A stretch of DNA of 64,000 nt. Origin: Tenuifilum sp. 4138str. Its GTDB lineage: Bacteria > Bacteroidota > Bacteroidia > Bacteroidales > Tenuifilaceae. The translations under genes were made by a program, and so were the position numbers. Positions within the stretch are counted from its first letter, which is position 1, and each line of letters opens with the position of its first letter. Shown here piece after piece: positions 29,915-38,119 of the stretch. Under the pieces are notes generated by a model that had not been told where the DNA came from, ran no database searches, and worked only from the letters and a program-made list of their open reading frames with translations. The DNA is taken from positions 56,071-120,070 of the forward strand of contig NZ_JBGCUE010000013.1 of NCBI RefSeq assembly GCF_041102575.1, in the 5' to 3' direction.

Positions 29915-29945
29915 TAAATGTAAGCACCAAAACCCTATTTAACAA
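29915..29945 (-). promoter_or_regulatory. possible promoter of the aminopeptidase P gene
   Basis: On the minus strand TTG at -33 is followed after exactly 20 bases by TACATTTA, one base short of the TAnnTTTG -7 box. It lies about 26 bases before the start codon. Confidence 0.35.
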
Positions 29946-30082
29946 GAGAAAAAATCAATATAGTGTTAAAGGGTTTGGCGTATATTGCAAATCTACATAA
30001 AGTAAAAGCAAAAAACAGTATATTCGGAAATTGTAGTTTAACCAACAATCATAACTGCCTGCTGATAAGAAGAGTAAGATAA

Positions 30083-30811
30083 ATGATAGTTTCGCATAGG
30101 CATAGGTTTATTTTCATTAAATCGGCCAAAACTGCCAGTACAAGCGTTGAGCTAATGCTAAGCAAAATATGTGGCCCCGATGATGTTTTAACGCCCCTGG
30201 CCCCATTTGATGAGCGATTCGACGCCGATTACTATGAATACCAACCCAGGAATTGCGAGGGATTTCAGAACCATATGTCGGCAATTGCAATTAAAAAAAA
30301 GGTTGGCGAAGAGGTTTGGAACCAATACCTTAAGATTACCATTGTCCGAAATCCTTGGGATATGGTTGTTTCGCGTTATTACTGGGAAAAGGCTCGACTA
30401 TGGCCCAGTATCGGGAAAAATGTTGCTAACATTTTAAGAGAACCCTTTGTCATAGTAAGGTATAAAAGGTTACTACACAGGATAAAATTGATTTTTGTGC
30501 TATCATCGTTTAGCAATTTCATACGATATTTTGATAAAACCTGGGCCAACTCAAGGTTTTACTTTGATGAGGAAGGGAAGCCAATTTGCGATGTTTACCT
30601 TAGGTTCGAAAATCTTAACAAAGGCATAAATGACCTCGAAAAAATGCTAGGGATACAGCTGGGAGACCTGCCACGCCTAAAGAGTAAGCCCCGAAAAGGC
30701 AAAAAACACTATAGCCAGTACTTTAACCAACAACAAAAGGAAAGAGTTGAAAAACTCTTTAAACACGAAATTGAAGTTTTTGGTTATACCTTTGAGCAAG
30801 TAAACCATTAG
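30083..30811 (+). CDS. sulfotransferase family protein
   Basis: A 242-residue cytosolic-type sulfotransferase. The PAPS 5'-phosphosulfate loop is seen in FIKSAKTASTSVE (about 11-23) and the 3'-phosphate site in TIVRNPWDMVVSRYYW (about 91-106). The fold belongs to the Sulfotransfer_2-like group, which sulfates glycans or lipids. No PAPS-making genes are near. The VanZ-like gene follows after 6 bases, so the two are probably an operon with a cell-surface role. The acceptor is unknown. Confidence 0.82.
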   Translation: MIVSHRHRFIFIKSAKTASTSVELMLSKICGPDDVLTPLAPFDERFDADYYEYQPRNCEGFQNHMSAIAIKKKVGEEVWNQYLKITIVRNPWDMVVSRYYWEKARLWPSIGKNVANILREPFVIVRYKRLLHRIKLIFVLSSFSNFIRYFDKTWANSRFYFDEEGKPICDVYLRFENLNKGINDLEKMLGIQLGDLPRLKSKPRKGKKHYSQYFNQQQKERVEKLFKHEIEVFGYTFEQVNH

Positions 30812-30817
30812 AGCAAA

Positions 30818-31216
30818 ATGTTAGCAAAAACCTATCGGCTCATAGTAAAGTATAAGAATTCATTGATGTGGGCGCTGGTAATTCTTATCCTATGCGGAAT
30901 GCCACCAAGCGGTTTGCCCACCATTAAAATACCCGGCATTGATAAAATGGTTCATTTTGGATTATTTGCCGTATTTGCGCTTTTGCTTATCTCAGAGATG
31001 AACTACCAGAGGTTTCAGCTCACGGTTAAAAATCGGCATAAATGGGTGGGTTTTATTGTAGCCTCGATTTACGGTGGTTTGATAGAGTTGACACAGCTAT
31101 ACCTTTTTACGTCGCGCGGTGCGGAGTGGGCCGATTTTTTTGCCGATATACTTGGTGCTGCAGTTGCGGTTCTGGTTTATCCTTATATCAATAAGACCCT
31201 AAAGGGATATATTTAG
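30818..31216 (+). CDS. VanZ-like family membrane protein
   Basis: A 132-residue protein with four hydrophobic helices (about 13-31, 45-62, 75-93 and 105-123) and VanZ-like landmarks IPGIDKMVHFGLFAVFALLL and IELTQLYLFTSRGAEWADFFADILGA. The VanZ name comes from a teicoplanin-resistance accessory gene, but most family members have no proven role. It is encoded 6 bases after the sulfotransferase. Confidence 0.85.
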   Translation: MLAKTYRLIVKYKNSLMWALVILILCGMPPSGLPTIKIPGIDKMVHFGLFAVFALLLISEMNYQRFQLTVKNRHKWVGFIVASIYGGLIELTQLYLFTSRGAEWADFFADILGAAVAVLVYPYINKTLKGYI

Positions 31217-31231
31217 AAATAGGTAAACGAA

Positions 31232-31255
31232 AAAAGCGCCCTTTAGGGCGCTTTT
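31232..31255. terminator. bidirectional terminator between VanZ-like and coiled-coil genes
   Basis: A perfect 10-base stem AAAAGCGCCC / GGGCGCTTTT with a TTTA loop. It ends T-rich on both strands, with six T residues on the minus strand. It is placed between the 3' ends of two convergent genes. Confidence 0.85.
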
Positions 31256-31278
31256 AGTATCTATTGGACGCTATGCCA

Positions 31279-32163
31279 TTACTTTAGAAGCAATTCAGTA
31301 TAACCAATCATGTAGCCATCCATGTAAAGGGTGATTTTGTAGGTGCCCTTAACCAGCTCGCCGCTACTGTCGAAGAAAATACACATATCAACATCCTTAT
31401 TCTGGTAATCAACCTCACGGTTAGCCGAGAACACAATTTTTTCACCCTCAAAATCGAAAAGGTCGGTTTCCGATTTTGCAAGGACAAAATCGTCGGGGCC
31501 TACAACGCGCATGTAAACATAGCGTGAGCCTGGTTTGGCAATAGCATTCTCATTAAGAGTAAAGCAGGTTTTAATCTTTGCCGTACGGCTAGCGCGGGAA
31601 GTTTCGCTTCCCCTTCTATTGAGAGCAACTGCTGTAACATTGCGTGCTTTAACTACAGAACCCTTTGCCACTTGGGTATTTAGTTCCTCGGTGCGCTGCT
31701 CAAGCTCCTTAACGGTTTTTTTAGCCGTGGCTGCCTCTTCCTTCACCTTAATGTTCTCAGCAATAAGTTGCTGGTTAAGGGTATTCAATGAGTCTATTTC
31801 GCGAACCATGTTCTTCATGATAGCCCTAAGCGTTCCGAGCTCCTTTTGGTACTCCTTGATTTTAGCGTAGCTCACGCGCTTGAGGTTTTGAAGTTCCGAG
31901 TAAAGCTTTTGGGCCCTCTCCTGCTCCATTTGAAGCTTGCGGTTCAATGAATCGTTGTCGGTTTCCAAATCCTTGTAGTCGTTCATCAGGTTAAGCAGGT
32001 TGTTGCTGAGCGAATCCTTTTCGGCAAGCAACATGGTTTCGGTTTCCTTTGCCTCCTTTTTTTGCTGGTAGTAAACGTACGAAAGGCCGGCAATTACAAC
32101 TAGCAGAATGACAATAAGTACCGATAGGAACGATACTGCTTTTGATGATTTTGTGCTTTCCAT
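31279..32163 (-). CDS. membrane-anchored coiled-coil protein of unknown function
   Basis: A 294-residue protein with one transmembrane segment (about 12-30), a heptad-rich coiled coil (about 35-165, rich in Leu, Glu, Lys and Gln) and a C-terminal globular part (about 185-294) with strands such as GSRYVYMRVVGPDDFVL and GTYKITLYMDGYMIGYTELL. The C-terminal part resembles a small beta-sandwich. Not recognised as a named family. It lies next to the GldA-like ABC ATPase with 30 bases between, so it may be its partner or simply a neighbour. Confidence 0.75.
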   Translation of the reverse strand: MESTKSSKAVSFLSVLIVILLVVIAGLSYVYYQQKKEAKETETMLLAEKDSLSNNLLNLMNDYKDLETDNDSLNRKLQMEQERAQKLYSELQNLKRVSYAKIKEYQKELGTLRAIMKNMVREIDSLNTLNQQLIAENIKVKEEAATAKKTVKELEQRTEELNTQVAKGSVVKARNVTAVALNRRGSETSRASRTAKIKTCFTLNENAIAKPGSRYVYMRVVGPDDFVLAKSETDLFDFEGEKIVFSANREVDYQNKDVDMCIFFDSSGELVKGTYKITLYMDGYMIGYTELLLK

Positions 32164-32193
32164 ATCTTGTTTTTTACGTTTGGGTTACTATTG

Positions 32194-33123
32194 TTAACGG
32201 TTATTAGGCTCGGTTAGTGTAAGGCTTTGAAAAACATCCTCCAAGTTAAGCACTTTTTGCTGAAGTGTTAACAGGGTAAGATTGTTGTTCTTGGCAAAGT
32301 TAAATATTGTTGGCCTAATATCTGTATTTGATGACGATGATACCAGAAAAGTGGTTGCAGTGAGTTGATTTACGTTTGAAACATTCTCGATACTCTGAAG
32401 AAGTTCAACGGAGGGTGTTTCCAGGAATTCCACAACAACGTTTTGAACCGACGATGAGGTAAGCGCTTTAATCTCCGTAGCGGGTCCATCGGCAACAATG
32501 CTACCCTTGTTGATAATGATTATTCGCCCGCATATAGCCTCCACCTCCTGCATGATATGGGTTGAAAGGATTACGGTTTTATTTTGACCCACCGCTGCAA
32601 TCAGATTTCGAATTTCAACAATCTGGTTGGGGTCAAGGCCGCTGGTGGGTTCATCGAGGATTAAAACCGATGGGTTGTGAATAAGGGCCTGGGCCAGGCC
32701 GACCCTCTGACGGTAACCCTTTGAAAGGCTGCCAATCTTTTTATTTTGCTCGTGTCCTATACCGGTAATATCAATAATCTCCAAAACACGTTTTCGGGCA
32801 TTTTTACCCAAACGGTAAATTCCAGCAACCCACAAAAGGTATTCCTTAACGTACATATCGGTATAGAGCGGGTTGTGTTCCGGAAGGTAACCAATATCGC
32901 GGCGGAAATCGTAGGCAGGCGAGTTGATGTCAACACCGTTAACAAGTGCAGAGCCGCTATCGGGTGTAAGGTAGCCGGTGATAATTTTCATTAAGGTTGA
33001 TTTGCCAGCACCATTTGGCCCCAAAAGGCCAACAACCTGCCCCTGTGGAACCTGAAAGGTAACGCTGTTTAAAGCCACCTGCTTGCCAAACTGCTTGGTG
33101 ATACTGTTTACTGTAATTGACAT
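32194..33123 (-). CDS. ABC transporter ATP-binding protein, GldA-like
   Basis: An ATPase of 309 residues with Walker A GLLGPNGAGKSTLMKI (about 31-46), the signature LSKGYRQRVGLAQAL (about 134-148) and Walker B VLILDEPTSGLDP (about 156-168). The C-terminal extension of about 90 residues and overall sequence resemble GldA, the ATPase of the Bacteroidota gliding-associated GldAFG transporter. No permease (gldF/gldG) gene is adjacent, so its partner must be elsewhere. ATG at 33121-33123 is preferred over a TTG two codons upstream. Confidence 0.88.
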   Translation of the reverse strand: MSITVNSITKQFGKQVALNSVTFQVPQGQVVGLLGPNGAGKSTLMKIITGYLTPDSGSALVNGVDINSPAYDFRRDIGYLPEHNPLYTDMYVKEYLLWVAGIYRLGKNARKRVLEIIDITGIGHEQNKKIGSLSKGYRQRVGLAQALIHNPSVLILDEPTSGLDPNQIVEIRNLIAAVGQNKTVILSTHIMQEVEAICGRIIIINKGSIVADGPATEIKALTSSSVQNVVVEFLETPSVELLQSIENVSNVNQLTATTFLVSSSSNTDIRPTIFNFAKNNNLTLLTLQQKVLNLEDVFQSLTLTEPNNR

Positions 33124-33401
33124 CAGCAATGATGATTTTTACTCAATGTTGTTTCCATAAGGTTTTTGGCCATGTTGAGCGCAGCGAATATCATGTTCAT
33201 GGTAATAAAAACAATATCCTTCGCATTACTCACGACGCAATTAGGTTAAAAGAGTGCTGTTAACCAAGCCATCTTACCTTATTGAATACAAACATAGTAA
33301 AATTGCAGGAAAAGAAAATTGTAAAAAAAGTTTAAAATTATGAACTTAGCATGATATTTGAACCTTACGCTTTAGCCATGGTTAACCCTAAAACTATCGA
33401 T

Positions 33402-34568
33402 ATGAAAAAGTTTTCGTCGTTCATACTCGCAGTGCTAGCAGGCACTGTAACCCATGCACAAAGTGCATCAGAATCAATAAATACTTTTGCGTTTGACCTG
33501 TACAGGGGCCTAAAGGTTGGAGGAAACGAAAATCTGGTTTACTCACCGTTCAGCATTACACCCGCATTTGGAATGGTTACCCTTGGAGCCAGGGGTGAAA
33601 CACTTAACCAGCTGAACGCTACCTTTCATTTTGGCAATAGCCCAAAGTTTCATCAGGCGGTTGGTAAGCTTCAGCAAAGTGTAATTAAGTCGTCGTCGGC
33701 TGACATTACCATAAATGTTGCCAATAAGGCATGGTTGCAAACCGATTACAAGATACTTAAAAGGTATAGGTGCAACCTGAAGGGCAACTATAAAACAAGC
33801 TTGTACAATGTTGATTTTATTAATGACCCCGAGGCTGCCCGTAAAACTATCAACCTGGCCGTGGAGTACGATACCAAGCAGCATATCAAGGATTTGCTAC
33901 CACAAGGTAGCATTAGCAATTTAACCCGACTTGTGCTTACCAATGCGGTTTACTTTAAGGGTAAGTGGAAGGAACCCTTTGAACCTGAAAAGACCAAGGA
34001 GCGCGACTTTACCCTGGCCGATGGCTCAAAAACCAAGCATCAGTTTATGAGCGCCGACAAAACCTTTGGTTACCTCAAAGGAACCGACTTTGCTGCCCTG
34101 GAAATGGACTATAAGGGCGAGGAGCTATCGATGCTGGTTATACTACCCAACGAGGGAAAATCGCTGAGTGAATTTGAGAAAGCATTTACCGTTGAAAAGT
34201 ATAACGAGATAGTAAAGGCAATAGAACCCCAAAAAACCCTGGTGTTTATACCGCGGTTCACCGTTGAGAGCGGCTTCACAATGAAGAAAGTACTTGGCGA
34301 GATGGGTTTAACCATACCCTTTAGCGACGAGGCCGATTTTTCCGGAATATCGGGGAATAAGGATTTAAAGATAAGCGATGCTTACCATAAAGCCTTTATA
34401 GAGGTATCGGAAGAAGGAACAACCGCAGCAGCGGCTACTGCCGTAGTGGTGGCCATGAAATCGATGCCCAACTTCAACGTTTTTGATGCCAACAGGCCAT
34501 TCATGTTTATTTTAAGGCATAAACCTACCAATACCATTCTGTTTATTGGAAGGGTGGCAAAACCATAG
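33402..34568 (+). CDS. serpin-family serine protease inhibitor (secreted)
   Basis: A 388-residue serpin with a signal peptide (about 1-18). Family landmarks are NLVYSPFSITPAFGMVTLGA, VLTNAVYFKGKWKEPF, IPRFTVES and NRPFMFILRHKPTNTILFIGR. The reactive-centre hinge EEGTTAAAATAVVV is of the inhibitory type (small residues at P12-P9). Counting from Gly P15 puts Lys at P1 and Ser at P1', predicting inhibition of a trypsin-like protease. ATG at 33402 gives the signal peptide; the frame also has an ATG at 33351. A terminator follows 23 bases after the stop. Confidence 0.92.
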   Translation: MKKFSSFILAVLAGTVTHAQSASESINTFAFDLYRGLKVGGNENLVYSPFSITPAFGMVTLGARGETLNQLNATFHFGNSPKFHQAVGKLQQSVIKSSSADITINVANKAWLQTDYKILKRYRCNLKGNYKTSLYNVDFINDPEAARKTINLAVEYDTKQHIKDLLPQGSISNLTRLVLTNAVYFKGKWKEPFEPEKTKERDFTLADGSKTKHQFMSADKTFGYLKGTDFAALEMDYKGEELSMLVILPNEGKSLSEFEKAFTVEKYNEIVKAIEPQKTLVFIPRFTVESGFTMKKVLGEMGLTIPFSDEADFSGISGNKDLKISDAYHKAFIEVSEEGTTAAAATAVVVAMKSMPNFNVFDANRPFMFILRHKPTNTILFIGRVAKP

Positions 34569-34591
34569 TGCTAGCTGAATATTTTGAGAAG

Positions 34592-34623
34592 TTCGCACTT
34601 GTCAAAAATAAGACAAGTGCGAA
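34592..34623 (+). terminator. terminator after the serpin gene
   Basis: A perfect 12-base stem TTCGCACTTGTC / GACAAGTGCGAA with an AAAAATAA loop, followed by ATGTTTTT on the plus strand. Confidence 0.8.
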
Positions 34624-34629
34624 ATGTTT

Positions 34630-34818
34630 TTAGCGGTTTACCTCAGTAGTTGCTGCGGCATTAACCCCATCGTTATAGCCCTTTAACATGCTTGTTTTGC
34701 TCTTTTCCCAATTTATCAACACATTAAGAAAAAGCGTCACAATTACGCCGATAATGAAGAATGCGATGTCGCGTTTGGTAATGCTAAGTTTTTTATGGGT
34801 TTTGTTTTTAGAATGCAA
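34630..34818 (-). CDS. small single-helix membrane protein
   Basis: A 62-residue frame with a Lys-rich N-terminus, one transmembrane helix (about 18-36, FFIIGVIVTLFLNVLI) and a polar tail. The only possible start is TTG at 34816-34818 with no clear ribosome binding site, so the gene is tentative. Short proteins of this shape with a KRDIAFF-type start occur in Bacteroidota and have no known function. Confidence 0.5.
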   Translation of the reverse strand: MHSKNKTHKKLSITKRDIAFFIIGVIVTLFLNVLINWEKSKTSMLKGYNDGVNAAATTEVNR

Positions 34819-34855
34819 AAAAAAAATAATAATACTTTTGAGATATTAATGAATT

Positions 34856-34967
34856 GCGTGTATGTGCAGTAACGAATTAGAATCACTTTCCTGTCCATTT
34901 AGTGAAAAGTTTCTTAGAAGCAATGACCTTTGCTTTACCAATTCCTCTACTAATGCCACATACACGC
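34856..34967. repeat. 11-bp perfect inverted repeat enclosing about 90 bases
   Basis: GCGTGTATGTG at 34856-34866 and its exact complement CACATACACGC at 34957-34967, with an AT-rich spacer. The right arm ends 3 bases before the methyltransferase stop codon. It may be a hairpin terminator with a long loop or the end of a mobile segment. No second copy is seen at the other side of the methyltransferase-HerA-NurA cassette. Confidence 0.55.
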
Positions 34968-34969
34968 TA

Positions 34970-36241
34970 TTAACGGCTGGGCTTTTTGGCCATTATTATA
35001 AACTCGTGACTATAAACCTTTTTTCCATTTTTATTGGATGAAAATTTTCCATCTTGATTCCGGTATGGAGTCAGAATTTTTGAACTTATTTTTCTCTTCG
35101 TTACTTCAATATTCTTGAAACCTTTATTTATTAATGATTCAATTAGAACTTTTGCATTATCAATGTAAACACCTTTATAACATGTGTTCCCGATAACGAA
35201 TGCTATATGACCATTATCATTAAGGAGAGAGTAAGTTTTATCAACTGATTTGTCAAGGTCATAAAAATACTTTGCAACAGATTTACTTTTCCCTTTGTCA
35301 ACTTTGAATAATTCTTTCACAATAGACTGGCCTGTTTTATTCTTAATATGAAAAGATTCCTGTTCAGTTCTTGCATATTCGCTACCAATCGTTCCTTTTC
35401 TTAATTCCTTATAGTCGTTAACAAATCCAAGCCATAAAGTTGAAAGTTGATGCAAATCAGCATATTCATAAGAAGTAACATAAGGTGGGCTTGTGATTAT
35501 TAAATCTACTTTATTTTCTCTTGGTTTGATATTTAGAATATTTTGCGTTTTGATTTCAATTCTTGAGTTCCTTGGGCTTATATTTTTTATTTCTTCATTT
35601 GCTGCAATTATGAAACTAATCTGTTTCTTAAAAGCAACATATGGGTCAGATGGTATCTTGTTTGGGTCTATTTGGGGCTTGATAGACTTGGTAAGCCATT
35701 TGGAACAAGATTTTAATATGTTTGAAAAGGCAGTTAAAAAAAGTATTCTATACTTTCCATCTGGACAAACATTATAAATGCTTTTCTGTAAACGATATAA
35801 CTTAATGATATTGTCTTCATCAAACCAATATCTTATTCTTTCATGAAAAAGAAATTTATTTGGGGTTAAGAATTTCCCGTTATTGTATTCTTTAATAATA
35901 TCTTCAAATAATTCAATAATCTTTTCCGTTAAGTATAGGTTGCTTTTGGCTTTGGCAATCATTGTTGCAACTGGATTTATATCATATCCTAAGTAGTCAA
36001 TTCCTAGTAACCTTGATTCAAGAGCAGAGGTCCCACAACCACAAAAAATATCCCCAATTGATTTAATTTGGGCACCATTGTCTTTTAAGTATGAAACAAT
36101 TTTAGGAGTTAAAAATGCAGGAAATTTTGCAGGATATGTATGAATCTTATGCATAAGTAATTCTTTCGATTCTGGAAAATTCCAAGAATCGTTGACTTCA
36201 ATATTACCGTTGAATTGTGATAAGCTTTTTATTCTCAGCAT
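34970..36241 (-). CDS. DNA methyltransferase of a HerA-NurA cassette
   Basis: A 423-residue SAM-dependent DNA methyltransferase. The SAM-binding motif I is DIFCGCGTSALESRLLG (about 64-80), followed by DYLGYDINPVA. The catalytic motif IV is TSPPY (about 250-254), which lies after motif I and, in its SPPY form, is most typical of N4-cytosine enzymes; N6-adenine is possible. The N-terminus has HTYPAKFPAFL, found in a distinct subgroup of such enzymes. It lies 3 bases after the herA stop, so it is coupled with herA and nurA. No restriction endonuclease is adjacent other than the NurA-like protein. Codon use is AT-rich relative to the right neighbours. Confidence 0.85.
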   Translation of the reverse strand: MLRIKSLSQFNGNIEVNDSWNFPESKELLMHKIHTYPAKFPAFLTPKIVSYLKDNGAQIKSIGDIFCGCGTSALESRLLGIDYLGYDINPVATMIAKAKSNLYLTEKIIELFEDIIKEYNNGKFLTPNKFLFHERIRYWFDEDNIIKLYRLQKSIYNVCPDGKYRILFLTAFSNILKSCSKWLTKSIKPQIDPNKIPSDPYVAFKKQISFIIAANEEIKNISPRNSRIEIKTQNILNIKPRENKVDLIITSPPYVTSYEYADLHQLSTLWLGFVNDYKELRKGTIGSEYARTEQESFHIKNKTGQSIVKELFKVDKGKSKSVAKYFYDLDKSVDKTYSLLNDNGHIAFVIGNTCYKGVYIDNAKVLIESLINKGFKNIEVTKRKISSKILTPYRNQDGKFSSNKNGKKVYSHEFIIMAKKPSR

Positions 36242-36244
36242 AAA

Positions 36245-38113
36245 TCAACTTGTAAGAAGTCTTTTAGATCTTGCTGGTCGTACATTAACAAAAATGGGAT
36301 TTTTAAATACTGAACCTGTCAACAAACATTGTCCTGGCCCAAGTGCTGGCACATTAGTCCAAAGTGCTTCATGAACTCCACCAGTTGTCTGTTTGACTGG
36401 AGCAAGATTCGTAGCAGACTTGAGTTGATGTATGAAACGTGTGTTCGCAAGTTCAAAAAGCTCATCAGGAACATGTCCGGGTTGTTGCGAAACCAAAGCT
36501 AAAGACATCCATCTTTTTCTACCTCTTCTGCTTATTGTTTGTAAATTGTCAAGGACAGCTCTCATTTTGCTTACGGATTGTCTCGAAACAAATGTGTGAA
36601 CTTCTTCTATGACTACTAATACTTTTGGTCTCGGGGTAGAAGTACCTGGAATATTTTCGCCAAAAGGTGTTTCTATTACTTTATCAAACAAACATTGTAG
36701 AATATATGCAATTGCGATGTTTCGACTTCTATCATCTGTTTCTGATACATCGACTACTGAAAGCCTGCCGCCTACTAAAAAAGAATCAACTGGTAAATAA
36801 GAAATTCTAGCATTTTGGTTCCAATCCAACATTCCTGAGCTTGCGATGCTAAATAGTTTGCTTCGCAAAGCAGAGGCTGTATTTCTTTCGAATGCTTGAA
36901 TTGTTCGCAAGAAATCCTCATGACCTAAAATATCAATCAATTCTTGTAGTGTGTACGTTTGTGTGGTATTTGAACTATGCTTAGCAATAATGTTATCCAA
37001 ATCTTCATGTAACTCAACTTCCTGTGGAAAATTTTGCTTGACTTGATTTAGTGCTGATATGAAAGGCTTGTTAGTATTTGGAGCAAGTGCACCAAGATTT
37101 GAATTTTGTCGAGTCTGCCTTCTTCTTTGAATAGCAAACGATACAACTCTTTCGTACATTCTCTGTTGTGGTTCCGAGAATTCTTGAATATCAAAAATCA
37201 CGTCATTATTTAATCCAGAAATTGGTACTTTAAATCTAATTGGATTCTCCGCTTCTGAATCACCTGAGCTTGGCACGAATGTTTGGAAATCTGTTATTCC
37301 AATGGGATTAAGGTTAAAATTTGACCTTAGAATTGAAATCATATCAACTCTATCGTTGGGCTCATTCATTCTTACATATTCACCCTCTACGTCAATAACG
37401 ACAACCGCCCATCCTGCCTGAATTGCTTCTTCAATTAAAACTTGTGTTGTGTTTGACTTTCCTGAACCAACTGTACCAAAAATTCCTACATTTCTCGGAA
37501 GAAAATTTTTATTATTAGAATTAGATTTTACTTCTATTTTTTTTTCTTCGTAGCCCATTAGATGACCAATAAGAATGTCGCCATCGATTTCCAATAAACT
37601 TTTTAGTCTGTCAGGTGGGAAAATGAAAATTTCACTATAAGGTCTTGGTCTTGTTGGCGTTGGGATAAGTCTTTCCCCATTTACCAATTGCCCAAGAACT
37701 TCAATTGTACCGTAAACAAAATAAGAAGGTCTAAATTTAGTCCGTTCAGGGTGTAATACAGTAGTTCGAGTTATTGCTGAGTCAGCACCGATTTCATGAG
37801 GACTATGAAAAGGACCTTCTACAATTCGTCCAAGAAATTCTAAATTTTGTTCATTATCCTTTATTCCAACATATACGTCTCGCCTAAAAAGTCTCCTTCT
37901 CTCTGCTGTAACCATTGCACCAGAGGTAGTATTGTCGACACTTCCATTGTCAAAGTTTATAAAACCAATTACACCATCTAAGAGCGTACTATTTATAATT
38001 TGCTCCTCGCGAGACGAATCAATTATAGGCTCTTGAATATTTTCAGGCATGTTAGTTGGCTGTTGGTTTTCCATTTGTTCGCCTTCTTGATTTTGAATGT
38101 TTTCTTTATTCAT
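36245..38113 (-). CDS. HerA-like DNA translocase/ATPase
   Basis: A 622-residue FtsK/HerA superfamily hexameric ATPase. The N-terminus (about 1-45) is Gln/Glu/Asn rich. Next is a beta-barrel HAS-like domain (about 45-170), then Walker A GTVGSGKSNTTQVLIEEA (about 213-230), DVEGEYVRM, a long helical insert, and Walker B VLVVIEEVHTFVS with the downstream LQTISRRGRKRWMSLALVSQQPG (arginine finger/sensor area split for length). HerA motors drive DNA through a NurA nuclease. It is flanked by nurA (6 bases upstream) and the methyltransferase (3 bases downstream) in one operon. Confidence 0.9.
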   Translation of the reverse strand: MNKENIQNQEGEQMENQQPTNMPENIQEPIIDSSREEQIINSTLLDGVIGFINFDNGSVDNTTSGAMVTAERRRLFRRDVYVGIKDNEQNLEFLGRIVEGPFHSPHEIGADSAITRTTVLHPERTKFRPSYFVYGTIEVLGQLVNGERLIPTPTRPRPYSEIFIFPPDRLKSLLEIDGDILIGHLMGYEEKKIEVKSNSNNKNFLPRNVGIFGTVGSGKSNTTQVLIEEAIQAGWAVVVIDVEGEYVRMNEPNDRVDMISILRSNFNLNPIGITDFQTFVPSSGDSEAENPIRFKVPISGLNNDVIFDIQEFSEPQQRMYERVVSFAIQRRRQTRQNSNLGALAPNTNKPFISALNQVKQNFPQEVELHEDLDNIIAKHSSNTTQTYTLQELIDILGHEDFLRTIQAFERNTASALRSKLFSIASSGMLDWNQNARISYLPVDSFLVGGRLSVVDVSETDDRSRNIAIAYILQCLFDKVIETPFGENIPGTSTPRPKVLVVIEEVHTFVSRQSVSKMRAVLDNLQTISRRGRKRWMSLALVSQQPGHVPDELFELANTRFIHQLKSATNLAPVKQTTGGVHEALWTNVPALGPGQCLLTGSVFKNPIFVNVRPARSKRLLTS

Positions 38114-38119
38114 AATTAA

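Noticed and set aside
33124..33401. Possible small gene or repeat between the GldA-like gene and the serpin
   Set aside because: Only a short CATGTTGAGCGCAGCGAA piece resembling the dispersed repeat is seen; the rest is AT-rich with no frame.
34856..34967. Integron attC site
   Set aside because: Size and fold are similar, but the core sites GTTRRRY and RYYYAAC are not present, and no integrase or cassette array is seen.
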